64,000 nucleotides of DNA. Origin: Harmothoe impar (Eukaryota > Annelida > Polychaeta > Phyllodocida > Polynoidae). Positions 19,371-30,858 of the stretch are shown piece after piece. The notes under the pieces are model-generated. The model was not told where the DNA came from. It did not search any database and was given only the letters and a program-made list of their open reading frames with translations. A program made the position numbers and the translations under genes. The DNA lies in the NCBI GenBank assembly GCA_947462335.1, contig OX381707.1, positions 81,864,610 to 81,928,609 on the forward strand. The letters are read 5' to 3'. The first letter of the stretch is position 1; each line of letters opens with the position of its first letter.

Positions 19371-20933
19371 CCGGGCCAGGGACCAGGAGGGCCGGTGTCC
19401 ACGCAGGACGGCCTCCTGGACTCCCAGGACCAACTGATCACGCCCGGTCAGCGGACGCCGGAGACTGGGTCCGATGACGAAGGAGGGTTCACGCTCGTCG
19501 CGGACCGGAAGGGAAGGAGGCGAAACTCATCCCCGACCCCATCACTGCAGGACGCGCAGCGATTTCTCGTGACGCAGGAGACGCAGGAGACGCAGGAAAC
19601 GGAGAAGACGCCGGAGGCACCGCCCGCCAAGCTGCACACCATCCCCGCCCCCGACTTCGTCGCCGAGGTTGAGAAGGAGAGTGGAGCCGCGGCTCCAAAA
19701 GGTGCAATGGGTAGCCCCAATGTGGAGCTGGTTTTTGTGACTCTAGCAATTGAAACTGAATTTAACCTTTTCGATCGAAGCGAAATTGTAAAAGCACTGT
19801 CTGATGTAATCAATTTTTCTCAAGTCAGAGCCATTGTACGTATGGCCAAAGAATGGCAAATAACATTCAAAAGTACCGAAGAATTCGAAAAGTGTTTGGC
19901 ATTGAAAAAGATTGTCTTGAAGGAGCAGAGCTACACCCTCCGCCGGTTCGCCGAGAAGAACCACAAAGGGGAATTTCGGTTTGTTCGGGCCACCAAAATG
20001 GCCCGACTCCACAATTTCCCTGCGTGGATTCCGGAGAACTGGATAAGGAGAAACATTTTTAGGAATGTAGAGGTAGTAGACTTCATTTATGAGTCCGCAG
20101 GGTCAGACACGGCATTGACCGGCACCATCCGTGCAAAGTGTAAAGGGGATGTTGACAAATTGCCATATAAGTTAGACTTTACGTATGAAGGGGATCGCTT
20201 TTCTACCAACATCACCGTTCCAGGCAGGGCCCCTGTTTGCTGGAGGTGCCATGAGCAAGGGCACGTGAAGAGCGAATGTCCGAGAAGTAAGAGGGGAGAG
20301 GGGCCAAAAACAGGGTGGGGAGCTCTTTTCCAGACCCCGGACGATCGAAGGCAGGTAGCCATGGACAACGAGGAGGCGGAGAGGAAACGAGCGGAACGAA
20401 GGACGACGGAGACCAAGACCCCCGAGGCAACTAAGGCGGTCATGGAGGCGAGGAAACCTGAAGTGAGCAAGAAGGAGGGAACATCGAAACTGGCCTCGGC
20501 AGCAGCAGGTGCTCAGGTGTCTGGGGGAAATTACGGAAATAAGGGGAGTGATAAGGGGAACAGAAATGTGGCAAGGGAGAGAGTACAGATAAGGGATCCA
20601 GTAGAAAAGGAAGTAGAGCAAGATTCAGGCAAAGGGCGAGGCTTTTTCACAAAAGCATCTAATTGGCTAAACAATCGGGCAGGGAAAGGGGAGGGCGAGA
20701 AGAAGGATGGGAAGGAGGGGGGAGGTGCAGGGGTGGGAGAGGGAGGAGGGTCGGGGGAAGGGAGAGGGGGAGTAACGGGACACGGGGAGGAGTCTATGGA
20801 GGTAGAGGAGAACAACCAGAAACGGAAATCTGTATATTCCCATATTCCAGCGGCGGCCATGCCGTCGCCGCTGTCAGAAATAAAGAAGGCCAAACTGGCG
20901 AGTCAAGCCAGGCAGGGTACCAGTGCTACATAA
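19356..20933 (+). CDS. Retrotransposon ORF1: CCHC nucleic-acid-binding protein (copy C)
   Basis: The 525-aa protein probably binds element RNA in the retrotransposition RNP. Residues 1-110 are polar and Pro/Thr/Glu-rich with a QET triplet repeat near 74-84. Residues about 120-205 (ELVFVTLAIETEF...KEWQITFKSTEEFEKCL) have the alternating strand-helix look of an RRM-like fold; this is judged by eye. A zinc knuckle C-x2-C-x4-H-x4-C lies at 295-308. A Lys/Glu-rich linker, a Gly/Glu-rich stretch (about 443-480) and KRK/KKAK basic patches follow. The start is the first ATG after the 5' UTR repeats. It ends 20 bp before ORF2, in another frame. Confidence 0.9.
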   Translation: MSSETPGQGPGGPVSTQDGLLDSQDQLITPGQRTPETGSDDEGGFTLVADRKGRRRNSSPTPSLQDAQRFLVTQETQETQETEKTPEAPPAKLHTIPAPDFVAEVEKESGAAAPKGAMGSPNVELVFVTLAIETEFNLFDRSEIVKALSDVINFSQVRAIVRMAKEWQITFKSTEEFEKCLALKKIVLKEQSYTLRRFAEKNHKGEFRFVRATKMARLHNFPAWIPENWIRRNIFRNVEVVDFIYESAGSDTALTGTIRAKCKGDVDKLPYKLDFTYEGDRFSTNITVPGRAPVCWRCHEQGHVKSECPRSKRGEGPKTGWGALFQTPDDRRQVAMDNEEAERKRAERRTTETKTPEATKAVMEARKPEVSKKEGTSKLASAAAGAQVSGGNYGNKGSDKGNRNVARERVQIRDPVEKEVEQDSGKGRGFFTKASNWLNNRAGKGEGEKKDGKEGGGAGVGEGGGSGEGRGGVTGHGEESMEVEENNQKRKSVYSHIPAAAMPSPLSEIKKAKLASQARQGTSAT

Positions 20934-20953
20934 GGTAGCCCCAGCCCAACTTT

Positions 20954-23900
20954 ATGATGACCGTAAAGGTAGCCACACTGAACGTGAGAGGGCTGAGAAA
21001 CCCCAAAAAGGTCTCGGTCCTGTCGTATTTTATTTTGCATCACTGCATTAATGTGCTTTTTCTCCAGGAGACGTACCTGGTTTCCGACGAGGAGGCCAAG
21101 GGTATAGCAGACACCCTTGGGGCCCAGGCTTTCTGGAGTCATGGGAATAACTCCAGTCGGGGTGTTGGTATTTTGATTAGTAAGTCCCTCCAGTTTCAGA
21201 TGGGTACATGGTACTCGGACGAAGCCGGAAGAGTCATTGCAGTAAATGTAAAAATAGCAGACGTTCCGTTTAGTTTCATTAATGTTTATGCCCCAAATGA
21301 TATTTTAGACAGGAGGGCACTTTTTGCCTTCCTCCCTAATTTTTTGGTTGGTAATAAAAACATAATATTAGGTGGTGATTTTAATTGCATAGAAAATCCC
21401 ACTTTGGATAAAGCGGGAGGTTCTATGCGAAAAGGTCATTTTGGTTCTAAAGAGTTGGGTGATCTGAGAAGGGATTTCCACTTGGAAGATATTTATCGCT
21501 CCAAATTCCCTCTTGGCCAAGAGTACACTTGGAATAATAGTAATGGTGTTTACTGTAGATTGGATAGATTTTACAGCAACTCTGACTTTTTACAGTTTAT
21601 ATCCAGAATTTCCACTTACCACTGTTCATTTTCAGATCATAATATGGTTGTTGCAGAAGTCCGGGGCTACGAGCCAAAGCTCGTAGGGCCGGGCTTCTGG
21701 AAATGTAATACATCCATACTCGAAAATCCAGGGTTAGTAAAGGATATAAGGAAATTATGGGGCTTTCTATCCGGATCAGATCGGAAGGATCTTGACTGGT
21801 GGGAGTCTTGTAAAGTTTCCTTTAAAAATGTCATCATAAAACACTCTAAATTGATAGCACGCAGGAAACGTGAAGATGTTAGTCTCGTTGAGGCTGAACT
21901 AAGAATATTACGTGCATGTGAGATGCAGTCACCTGGGGAGTTTAGCCAGGAGATACTATGTAATGAGAGGGCTCTGGCTAAACTCCTCGAAGAGAAGGTT
22001 GAGGGAGCTCGCCTAAGAGCAAAAATAGATCATATAGATCTGGATGAGAAGCCCAGTAGTTACTTTCTGAGTAAGGAAGTGACTAGGGGGAAAGATAAAG
22101 TTATCCAAAGTTTAGTTGTTGACAATGTCCCTATTGAGGGTCAGGAGGAGATTCAAGACGCTTGTAGAGAGTTCTACAAGGGTCTTTTTTCCTCTGAACC
22201 TATAGATTTAAATATTGTTGATGAATTCACCTCTAACCTACCTTTTCTAGCAGTGGAGGACAAGCTTTATTGCGAAGGCCCCCTTACAGCCGCCGACTGT
22301 CTCGAGGCCCTGAAGGGTATGAAGGATGGCAAGACTCCAGGCATAGATGGTTTGCCAAAGGAGTTCTATGTCCATTTTTTCCCCCTTTTTGGTAAAGATT
22401 TTGTACAAATCATGAACAATGCCTTCGACCAAGGTTTACTATGTCCATCCCAGAGAAAGGGGGTTGTAACTTTGATCTGTAAAGACCCCAACAGAAAGGT
22501 ACTCCTTACCTGTTGGAGACCTATTACTCTTTTGACAGTAGATTATAAGATAATATCTAAATCTTTAACTAATAGGCTTTCTAAAGTCATTTCCTCGGTG
22601 GTTGGACAGGAGCAGACCTGCGCAGTTCCAGGAAGGTCTATAACAGATCATCTGCACCTAATTCGATCCCTTTTTGACTATGTCCAGATGAAGGATGTCC
22701 CATGTGGCATCCTGAGTCTGGACCAAGCCAAGGCTTTCGACCGAGTGTCGCACCAGTATATGTTTCTGTGCTTACAAAAATATGGTTTTGGCCCAGATTT
22801 TATATCCTGGGTCAAATTACTATATAATGATATTGTTTCATCTATACAGGTGAATGGCTTCCTGTCTGAACCGTTTAAGGTGGACAGGTCAGTCCGACAG
22901 GGATGTGGTCTTTCCCCTTTGTTATATGTCCTATGTATTGAACCTCTCACCAGGATGCTTTGTCTATCCCCCCATATACAGGGAGCAAACGTCCCAGGGT
23001 TCGAGGGCGAACTAAAGGTTATCCAGTATGCGGATGACACCTCTATTATCATTCGGAACGAGGCTTCGGTGCGAGCCGTTCTGGATATTTCTAATAAATT
23101 CAGAAAAGCCTCTGGGGCTAAACTAAACAAGGAAAAATGTAAAGGAATGTGGTTTGGGAGGTGGGCTTCCAAACGTAACTATGTCTTTGGAATGAATTTT
23201 ACTTATGATAGTTTGAAAATGTTGGGGGTTTATTTCTCCAGAAATGTAGAAGAATTGTCTAATATAAACTGGAACCCAATCACAGTAAAATTTGAGAATG
23301 TACTCGATTATTGGTTATGTAGAAAGACCTCTTTTAGAGGTAGAGCCCTTCTGGCCAACATTTTTGCCTGTTCTAAGCTGTGGTATGTCGGAAAGGTTCT
23401 ACAGCTAGACAGGAAGCATCTGAAAATTTTTGATTCAAGAATGTATACTTTCATATGGAAAGGTCAAGATCGAGTAAGGAGAACGGTGATGGTCTCCGAC
23501 CTTATGGAAGGAGGCCAGAAAGTTGTCCATATTCCGACTAAATTGAAGGCTTTTCGCATTATGCATGTTATTGATCTTCTTTACAAAGATGTCCAGAACT
23601 ACTGGACCTATTTTGCTGTTTACTTCATCGGTTTTCATTTAAGGAAGTGGAAAGAGGAGCTGGGGAGGAATTCAATTCCTCACTGCGACTCTATTCCCCC
23701 CTTTTATAGGGAATGCCTAACAGACTTTAAGAGTTTCTGTGAGGACAATCCAGAGATAGATTTAAAGATAATGTCTTCCAAAAAGGTTTATTCTATATTG
23801 TTACCCGATGTACAAGAGAAGGCGCAAGTTTCTCTAAAACATGAAAATGCTCATTTAGATTTCCAGCTGGTATGGAAGAATACCTTCCACCCCTTTTTGT

Positions 23901-24421
23901 GCCCCCTTTTAAAGGACTTCAACTGGAGGGTGAGTCATGGTATTCTGCCAGTAAGGAGTCTTTTGCATAAGCAGGATGTTTTAACCACCCGCACAGATAA
24001 ATGTCCCCTCTGTGAAACTGGAGTAGAGGATATTTTTCATCTGTTTTTAATATGTCCCTTCACAAAGCCTGTTCTGGCAATCGTAGAAAACATTATAAAA
24101 GACATGACAGGTTCTACTGTTATTCTAGACAGGAATGCCCTTTTTTTCAACTTGCTCCCAAAAGAGTGTAGCAAGTTTATTCCCCTTTGTCTGTTAATTA
24201 TATCTTTGTTTAAACATAATGTTTGGACTATTAGATGTAAAGTCGAAAAAGAGAGAAAAGTTTTCAATTCTAATAGTTTACTAGAAATGTTGTTAGCAGA
24301 CCTGAAGTTTAGGTTTCAGGTCGATCTTAAAAGATTAAAAAGCCCCCAGTTTAAAAAGATGTGGCTCTGTAACGGAGCTCTGTGTACCCTCTCCAACGAA
24401 AGTTGGAGCTTCAACTACTGA
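20954..24421 (+). CDS. Retrotransposon ORF2: AP endonuclease-reverse transcriptase (copy C)
   Basis: This is the 1155-aa intact enzyme. It begins ATGATG; since copy A keeps only the second ATG, 20957 may be the ancestral start. The endonuclease motifs (Asn10, Glu39, Asp142/Asn144, Asp228/His229), the RT aspartates (590, 596; YADD at 692-695) and the C-terminal CCHC (1017, 1020, 1029, 1034) are all present. The endonuclease is the expected source of the U4 site specificity: all three copies enter between GTA and GCC of CCGTAGCCAATGAGG on the strand used for priming. An internal Asp replaces the Glu of copy A in the LTAADCLEAL segment. Confidence 0.95.
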   Translation: MMTVKVATLNVRGLRNPKKVSVLSYFILHHCINVLFLQETYLVSDEEAKGIADTLGAQAFWSHGNNSSRGVGILISKSLQFQMGTWYSDEAGRVIAVNVKIADVPFSFINVYAPNDILDRRALFAFLPNFLVGNKNIILGGDFNCIENPTLDKAGGSMRKGHFGSKELGDLRRDFHLEDIYRSKFPLGQEYTWNNSNGVYCRLDRFYSNSDFLQFISRISTYHCSFSDHNMVVAEVRGYEPKLVGPGFWKCNTSILENPGLVKDIRKLWGFLSGSDRKDLDWWESCKVSFKNVIIKHSKLIARRKREDVSLVEAELRILRACEMQSPGEFSQEILCNERALAKLLEEKVEGARLRAKIDHIDLDEKPSSYFLSKEVTRGKDKVIQSLVVDNVPIEGQEEIQDACREFYKGLFSSEPIDLNIVDEFTSNLPFLAVEDKLYCEGPLTAADCLEALKGMKDGKTPGIDGLPKEFYVHFFPLFGKDFVQIMNNAFDQGLLCPSQRKGVVTLICKDPNRKVLLTCWRPITLLTVDYKIISKSLTNRLSKVISSVVGQEQTCAVPGRSITDHLHLIRSLFDYVQMKDVPCGILSLDQAKAFDRVSHQYMFLCLQKYGFGPDFISWVKLLYNDIVSSIQVNGFLSEPFKVDRSVRQGCGLSPLLYVLCIEPLTRMLCLSPHIQGANVPGFEGELKVIQYADDTSIIIRNEASVRAVLDISNKFRKASGAKLNKEKCKGMWFGRWASKRNYVFGMNFTYDSLKMLGVYFSRNVEELSNINWNPITVKFENVLDYWLCRKTSFRGRALLANIFACSKLWYVGKVLQLDRKHLKIFDSRMYTFIWKGQDRVRRTVMVSDLMEGGQKVVHIPTKLKAFRIMHVIDLLYKDVQNYWTYFAVYFIGFHLRKWKEELGRNSIPHCDSIPPFYRECLTDFKSFCEDNPEIDLKIMSSKKVYSILLPDVQEKAQVSLKHENAHLDFQLVWKNTFHPFLCPLLKDFNWRVSHGILPVRSLLHKQDVLTTRTDKCPLCETGVEDIFHLFLICPFTKPVLAIVENIIKDMTGSTVILDRNALFFNLLPKECSKFIPLCLLIISLFKHNVWTIRCKVEKERKVFNSNSLLEMLLADLKFRFQVDLKRLKSPQFKKMWLCNGALCTLSNESWSFNY

Positions 24422-24654
24422 ATAAAACCTGTATATACATAACCTGTACCATGTTTTTAGTTTACAGCAAGGGCCGGTTACCCGAAAGGGGCTGGAACCC
24501 GGAAACCATTGAAAAGATTGCCATGGGGAAGGGCAGTAGAGTGGCAGAGCTCCTCATTGCGAGGGCCTGAACCCGAAAATGATGAATGATTGTAAATAAA
24601 AATATAAATATGTTTGGGAAATGGGAAAGGAGGGGAAAAGAGGGACTAAGTCCC

Positions 24655-24693
<39 letters not shown>

Positions 24694-24694
<1 letters not shown>

Positions 24695-24813
24695 CCAATG
24701 AGGTCCATCCGAGGCGCGGTTATTGCTAGTTGAAAACTATACCCAATACCCCGCGGTGTCGTCCTGAAATATGGATCGGCACACGCAATTTCTGACATCT
24801 CCTAAGGGAGATG
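24694..24813 (+). pseudogene. U4 snRNA 3' fragment (nt 26-145) after copy C
   Basis: 3' half of the gene whose 5' half is at 19178-19206. Confidence 0.92.
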
Positions 24814-25287
24814 ACAATTAAACAAAGATAACACTTTCTCTTCTCCCTATGCTCAACAGTGTTGGTCCCCCCACCACCCTACAATGTGTTGATTTCCGCC
24901 ATTTTGTTTCGTGATGTCACATTGTCAAATACAGACCACTCTCAATTGACAATTTAAGCCAATAAAGTGGGTGCAACCACTGACATAAGCAGTTGTCAGT
25001 AGTGCCAGACCTTGCCACTAGGTGCCTCCACCTACTCCCACTCTCCCCTTTAAACCAACCTCTGCCACTCCAAAATGCCACAAACGAATAGTTGCTGGAA
25101 ACCCTACAGAATATAACACATTCAATAATGTGTAACAATATTTCTGCCTCCACTTTGACTCAACATTTCACCCATTAGGTGCCAACAAGAAACGTTTTAG
25201 GTGACATGATTAACTCTGCCGGTGCTAGGACACCTTTCCCCTGTAATTTGACTAAGCATATATCAAGCCAGTTCACCTTCGCTCGGT

Positions 25288-25432
25288 AGCTTTGCGCAGT
25301 GGCAATACCGTAGCCAATGAGGTCCATCCGAGGCGCGGTTATTGCTAGTTGAAAACTATACCCAATACCCCGCGGTGTCGTCCTGAAATATGGATCGGCA
25401 CACGCAATTTCTGACATCTCCTAAGGGAGATG
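25288..25432 (+). ncRNA. RNU4: U4 snRNA, block C copy 1
   Basis: Intact; T at nt 102. Confidence 0.92.
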
Positions 25433-25906
25433 ACAATTAAACAAAGATAACACTTTCTCTTCTCCCTATGCTCAACAGTGTTGGTCCCCCCACCACCCTA
25501 CAATGTGTTGATTTCCGCCATTTTGTTTCGTGATGTCACATTGTCAAATACAGACCACTCTCAATTGACAATTTAAGCCAATAAAGTGGGTGCAACCACT
25601 GACATAAGCAGTTGTCAGTAGTGCCAGACCTTGCCACTAGGTGCCTCCACCTACTCCCACTCTCCCCTTTAAACCAACCTCTGCCACTCCAAAATGCCAC
25701 AAACGAATAGTTGCTGGAAACCCTACAGAATATAACACATTCAATAATGTGTAACAATATTTCTGCCTCCACTTTGACTCAACATTTCACCCATTAGGTG
25801 CCAACAAGAAACGTTTTAGGTGACATGATTAACTCTGCCGGTGCTAGGACACCTTTCCCCTGTAATTTGACTAAGCATATATCAAGCCAGTTCACCTTCG
25901 CTCGGT

Positions 25907-26051
25907 AGCTTTGCGCAGTGGCAATACCGTAGCCAATGAGGTCCATCCGAGGCGCGGTTATTGCTAGTTGAAAACTATACCCAATACCCCGCGGTGTCGT
26001 CCTGAAATATGGATCGGCACACGCAATTTCTGACATCTCCTAAGGGAGATG
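25907..26051 (+). ncRNA. RNU4: U4 snRNA, block C copy 2
   Basis: Intact; T at nt 102. Confidence 0.92.
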
Positions 26052-26525
26052 ACAATTAAACAAAGATAACACTTTCTCTTCTCCCTATGCTCAACAGTGT
26101 TGGTCCCCCCACCACCCTACAATGTGTTGATTTCCGCCATTTTGTTTCGTGATGTCACATTGTCAAATACAGACCACTCTCAATTGACAATTTAAGCCAA
26201 TAAAGTGGGTGCAACCACTGACATAAGCAGTTGTCAGTAGTGCCAGACCTTGCCACTAGGTGCCTCCACCTACTCCCACTCTCCCCTTTAAACCAACCTC
26301 TGCCACTCCAAAATGCCACAAACGAATAGTTGCTGGAAACCCTACAGAATATAACACATTCAATAATGTGTAACAATATTTCTGCCTCCACTTTGACTCA
26401 ACATTTCACCCATTAGGTGCCAACAAGAAACGTTTTAGGTGACATGATTAACTCTGCCGGTGCTAGGACACCTTTCCCCTGTAATTTGACTAAGCATATA
26501 TCAAGCCAGTTCACCTTCGCTCGGT

Positions 26526-26670
26526 AGCTTTGCGCAGTGGCAATACCGTAGCCAATGAGGTCCATCCGAGGCGCGGTTATTGCTAGTTGAAAACTATACC
26601 CAATACCCCGCGGTGTCGTCCTGAAATATGGATCGGCACACGCAATTTCTGACATCTCCTAAGGGAGATG
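26526..26670 (+). ncRNA. RNU4: U4 snRNA, block C copy 3
   Basis: Intact; last T102-type gene of the block. Confidence 0.92.
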
Positions 26671-27144
26671 ACAATTAAACAAAGATAACACTTTCTCTTC
26701 TCCCTATGCTCAACAGTGTTGGTCCCCCCACCACCCTACAATGTGTTGATTTCCGCCATTTTGTTTCGTGATGTCACATTGTCAAATACAGACCACTCTC
26801 AATTGACAATTTAAGCCAATAAAGTGGGTGCAACCACTGACATAAGCAGTTGTCAGTAGTGCCAGACCTTGCCACTAGGTGCCTCCACCTACTCCCACTC
26901 TCCCCTTTAAACCAACCTCTGCCACTCCAAAATGCCACAAACGAATAGTTGCTGGAAACCCTACAGAATATAACACATTCAATAATGTGTAACAATATTT
27001 CTGCCTCCACTTTGACTCAACATTTCACCCATTAGGTGCCAACAAGAAACGTTTTAGGTGACATGATTAACTCTGCCGGTGCTAGGACACCTTTCCCCTG
27101 TAATTTGACTAAGCATATATCATGCCAGTTCACCTTCGCTCGGT

Positions 27145-27289
27145 AGCTTTGCGCAGTGGCAATACCGTAGCCAATGAGGTCCATCCGAGGCGCGGTTATT
27201 GCTAGTTGAAAACTATACCCAATACCCCGCGGTGTCGTCCTGAAACATGGATCGGCACACGCAATTTCTGACATCTCCTAAGGGAGATG
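27145..27289 (+). ncRNA. RNU4: U4 snRNA, block C copy 4 (C102 type)
   Basis: Intact. First gene with C at nt 102, in the 8-nt loop of the central hairpin, and with T at -22. Confidence 0.92.
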
Positions 27290-27763
27290 ACAATTAAACA
27301 AAGATAACACTTTCTCTTCTCCCTATGCTCAACAGTGTTGGTCCCCCCACCACCCTACAATGTGTTGATTTCCGCCATTTTGTTTCGTGATGTCACATTG
27401 TCAAATACAGACCACTCTCAATTGACAATTTAAGCCAATAAAGTGGGTGCAACCACTGACATAAGCAGTTGTCAGTAGTGCCAGACCTTGCCACTAGGTG
27501 CCTCCACCTACTCCCACTCTCCCCTTTAAACCAACCTCTGCCACTCCAAAATGCCACAAACGAATAGTTGCTGGAAACCCTACAGAATATAACACATTCA
27601 ATAATGTGTAACAATATTTCTGCCTCCACTTTGACTCAACATTTCACCCATTAGGTGCCAACAAGAAACGTTTTAGGTGACATGATTAACTCTGCCGGTG
27701 CTAGGACACCTTTCCCCTGTAATTTGACTAAGCATATATCATGCCAGTTCACCTTCGCTCGGT

Positions 27764-27908
27764 AGCTTTGCGCAGTGGCAATACCGTAGCCAATGAGGTC
27801 CATCCGAGGCGCGGTTATTGCTAGTTGAAAACTATACCCAATACCCCGCGGTGTCGTCCTGAAACATGGATCGGCACACGCAATTTCTGACATCTCCTAA
27901 GGGAGATG
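27764..27908 (+). ncRNA. RNU4: U4 snRNA, block C copy 5 (C102 type)
   Basis: Intact, C102. Confidence 0.91.
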
Positions 27909-28382
27909 ACAATTAAACAAAGATAACACTTTCTCTTCTCCCTATGCTCAACAGTGTTGGTCCCCCCACCACCCTACAATGTGTTGATTTCCGCCATTTT
28001 GTTTCGTGATGTCACATTGTCAAATACAGACCACTCTCAATTGACAATTTAAGCCAATAAAGTGGGTGCAACCACTGACATAAGCAGTTGTCAGTAGTGC
28101 CAGACCTTGCCACTAGGTGCCTCCACCTACTCCCACTCTCCCCTTTAAACCAACCTCTGCCACTCCAAAATGCCACAAACGAATAGTTGCTGGAAACCCT
28201 ACAGAATATAACACATTCAATAATGTGTAACAATATTTCTGCCTCCACTTTGACTCAACATTTCACCCATTAGGTGCCAACAAGAAACGTTTTAGGTGAC
28301 ATGATTAACTCTGCCGGTGCTAGGACACCTTTCCCCTGTAATTTGACTAAGCATATATCATGCCAGTTCACCTTCGCTCGGT

Positions 28383-28527
28383 AGCTTTGCGCAGTGGCAA
28401 TACCGTAGCCAATGAGGTCCATCCGAGGCGCGGTTATTGCTAGTTGAAAACTATACCCAATACCCCGCGGTGTCGTCCTGAAACATGGATCGGCACACGC
28501 AATTTCTGACATCTCCTAAGGGAGATG
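28383..28527 (+). ncRNA. RNU4: U4 snRNA, block C copy 6 (C102 type)
   Basis: Intact, C102. Confidence 0.91.
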
Positions 28528-29001
28528 ACAATTAAACAAAGATAACACTTTCTCTTCTCCCTATGCTCAACAGTGTTGGTCCCCCCACCACCCTACAATG
28601 TGTTGATTTCCGCCATTTTGTTTCGTGATGTCACATTGTCAAATACAGACCACTCTCAATTGACAATTTAAGCCAATAAAGTGGGTGCAACCACTGACAT
28701 AAGCAGTTGTCAGTAGTGCCAGACCTTGCCACTAGGTGCCTCCACCTACTCCCACTCTCCCCTTTAAACCAACCTCTGCCACTCCAAAATGCCACAAACG
28801 AATAGTTGCTGGAAACCCTACAGAATATAACACATTCAATAATGTGTAACAATATTTCTGCCTCCACTTTGACTCAACATTTCACCCATTAGGTGCCAAC
28901 AAGAAACGTTTTAGGTGACATGATTAACTCTGCCGGTGCTAGGACACCTTTCCCCTGTAATTTGACTAAGCATATATCATGCCAGTTCACCTTCGCTCGG
29001 T

Positions 29002-29146
29002 AGCTTTGCGCAGTGGCAATACCGTAGCCAATGAGGTCCATCCGAGGCGCGGTTATTGCTAGTTGAAAACTATACCCAATACCCCGCGGTGTCGTCCTGA
29101 AACATGGATCGGCACACGCAATTTCTGACATCTCCTAAGGGAGATG
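29002..29146 (+). ncRNA. RNU4: U4 snRNA, block C copy 7 (C102 type)
   Basis: Intact, C102. Confidence 0.91.
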
Positions 29147-29620
29147 ACAATTAAACAAAGATAACACTTTCTCTTCTCCCTATGCTCAACAGTGTTGGTC
29201 CCCCCACCACCCTACAATGTGTTGATTTCCGCCATTTTGTTTCGTGATGTCACATTGTCAAATACAGACCACTCTCAATTGACAATTTAAGCCAATAAAG
29301 TGGGTGCAACCACTGACATAAGCAGTTGTCAGTAGTGCCAGACCTTGCCACTAGGTGCCTCCACCTACTCCCACTCTCCCCTTTAAACCAACCTCTGCCA
29401 CTCCAAAATGCCACAAACGAATAGTTGCTGGAAACCCTACAGAATATAACACATTCAATAATGTGTAACAATATTTCTGCCTCCACTTTGACTCAACATT
29501 TCACCCATTAGGTGCCAACAAGAAACGTTTTAGGTGACATGATTAACTCTGCCGGTGCTAGGACACCTTTCCCCTGTAATTTGACTAAGCATATATCATG
29601 CCAGTTCACCTTCGCTCGGT

Positions 29621-29765
29621 AGCTTTGCGCAGTGGCAATACCGTAGCCAATGAGGTCCATCCGAGGCGCGGTTATTGCTAGTTGAAAACTATACCCAATA
29701 CCCCGCGGTGTCGTCCTGAAACATGGATCGGCACACGCAATTTCTGACATCTCCTAAGGGAGATG
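29621..29765 (+). ncRNA. RNU4: U4 snRNA, block C copy 8 (C102 type)
   Basis: Intact, C102. Confidence 0.91.
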
Positions 29766-30239
29766 ACAATTAAACAAAGATAACACTTTCTCTTCTCCCT
29801 ATGCTCAACAGTGTTGGTCCCCCCACCACCCTACAATGTGTTGATTTCCGCCATTTTGTTTCGTGATGTCACATTGTCAAATACAGACCACTCTCAATTG
29901 ACAATTTAAGCCAATAAAGTGGGTGCAACCACTGACATAAGCAGTTGTCAGTAGTGCCAGACCTTGCCACTAGGTGCCTCCACCTACTCCCACTCTCCCC
30001 TTTAAACCAACCTCTGCCACTCCAAAATGCCACAAACGAATAGTTGCTGGAAACCCTACAGAATATAACACATTCAATAATGTGTAACAATATTTCTGCC
30101 TCCACTTTGACTCAACATTTCACCCATTAGGTGCCAACAAGAAACGTTTTAGGTGACATGATTAACTCTGCCGGTGCTAGGACACCTTTCCCCTGTAATT
30201 TGACTAAGCATATATCATGCCAGTTCACCTTCGCTCGGT

Positions 30240-30384
30240 AGCTTTGCGCAGTGGCAATACCGTAGCCAATGAGGTCCATCCGAGGCGCGGTTATTGCTAG
30301 TTGAAAACTATACCCAATACCCCGCGGTGTCGTCCTGAAACATGGATCGGCACACGCAATTTCTGACATCTCCTAAGGGAGATG
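30240..30384 (+). ncRNA. RNU4: U4 snRNA, block C copy 9 (C102 type)
   Basis: Intact, C102. Confidence 0.91.
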
Positions 30385-30858
30385 ACAATTAAACAAAGAT
30401 AACACTTTCTCTTCTCCCTATGCTCAACAGTGTTGGTCCCCCCACCACCCTACAATGTGTTGATTTCCGCCATTTTGTTTCGTGATGTCACATTGTCAAA
30501 TACAGACCACTCTCAATTGACAATTTAAGCCAATAAAGTGGGTGCAACCACTGACATAAGCAGTTGTCAGTAGTGCCAGACCTTGCCACTAGGTGCCTCC
30601 ACCTACTCCCACTCTCCCCTTTAAACCAACCTCTGCCACTCCAAAATGCCACAAACGAATAGTTGCTGGAAACCCTACAGAATATAACACATTCAATAAT
30701 GTGTAACAATATTTCTGCCTCCACTTTGACTCAACATTTCACCCATTAGGTGCCAACAAGAAACGTTTTAGGTGACATGATTAACTCTGCCGGTGCTAGG
30801 ACACCTTTCCCCTGTAATTTGACTAAGCATATATCATGCCAGTTCACCTTCGCTCGGT

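Larger units (their letters stand above)
19207..24693 (+). mobile_element. U4-targeted Tx1/L1-like retrotransposon, copy C (complete)
   Basis: The 5487-bp full-length copy has a 149-bp 5' UTR, ORF1, a 20-bp gap, ORF2, a conserved 3' UTR and 38 A residues (24656-24693). It sits inside a U4 snRNA gene in sense orientation, with both U4 halves present and GCCA duplicated. Both ORFs are intact, so it may be active. The U4 promoter lies about 60 bp upstream and could drive element RNA by co-transcription, as rDNA-specific R elements do; that is inference. Confidence 0.95.

Noticed and set aside
20172..20893. Minus-strand Ser/Pro-rich frames inside ORF1
   Set aside because: They arise from the G/A-rich low-complexity part of ORF1 on the other strand.
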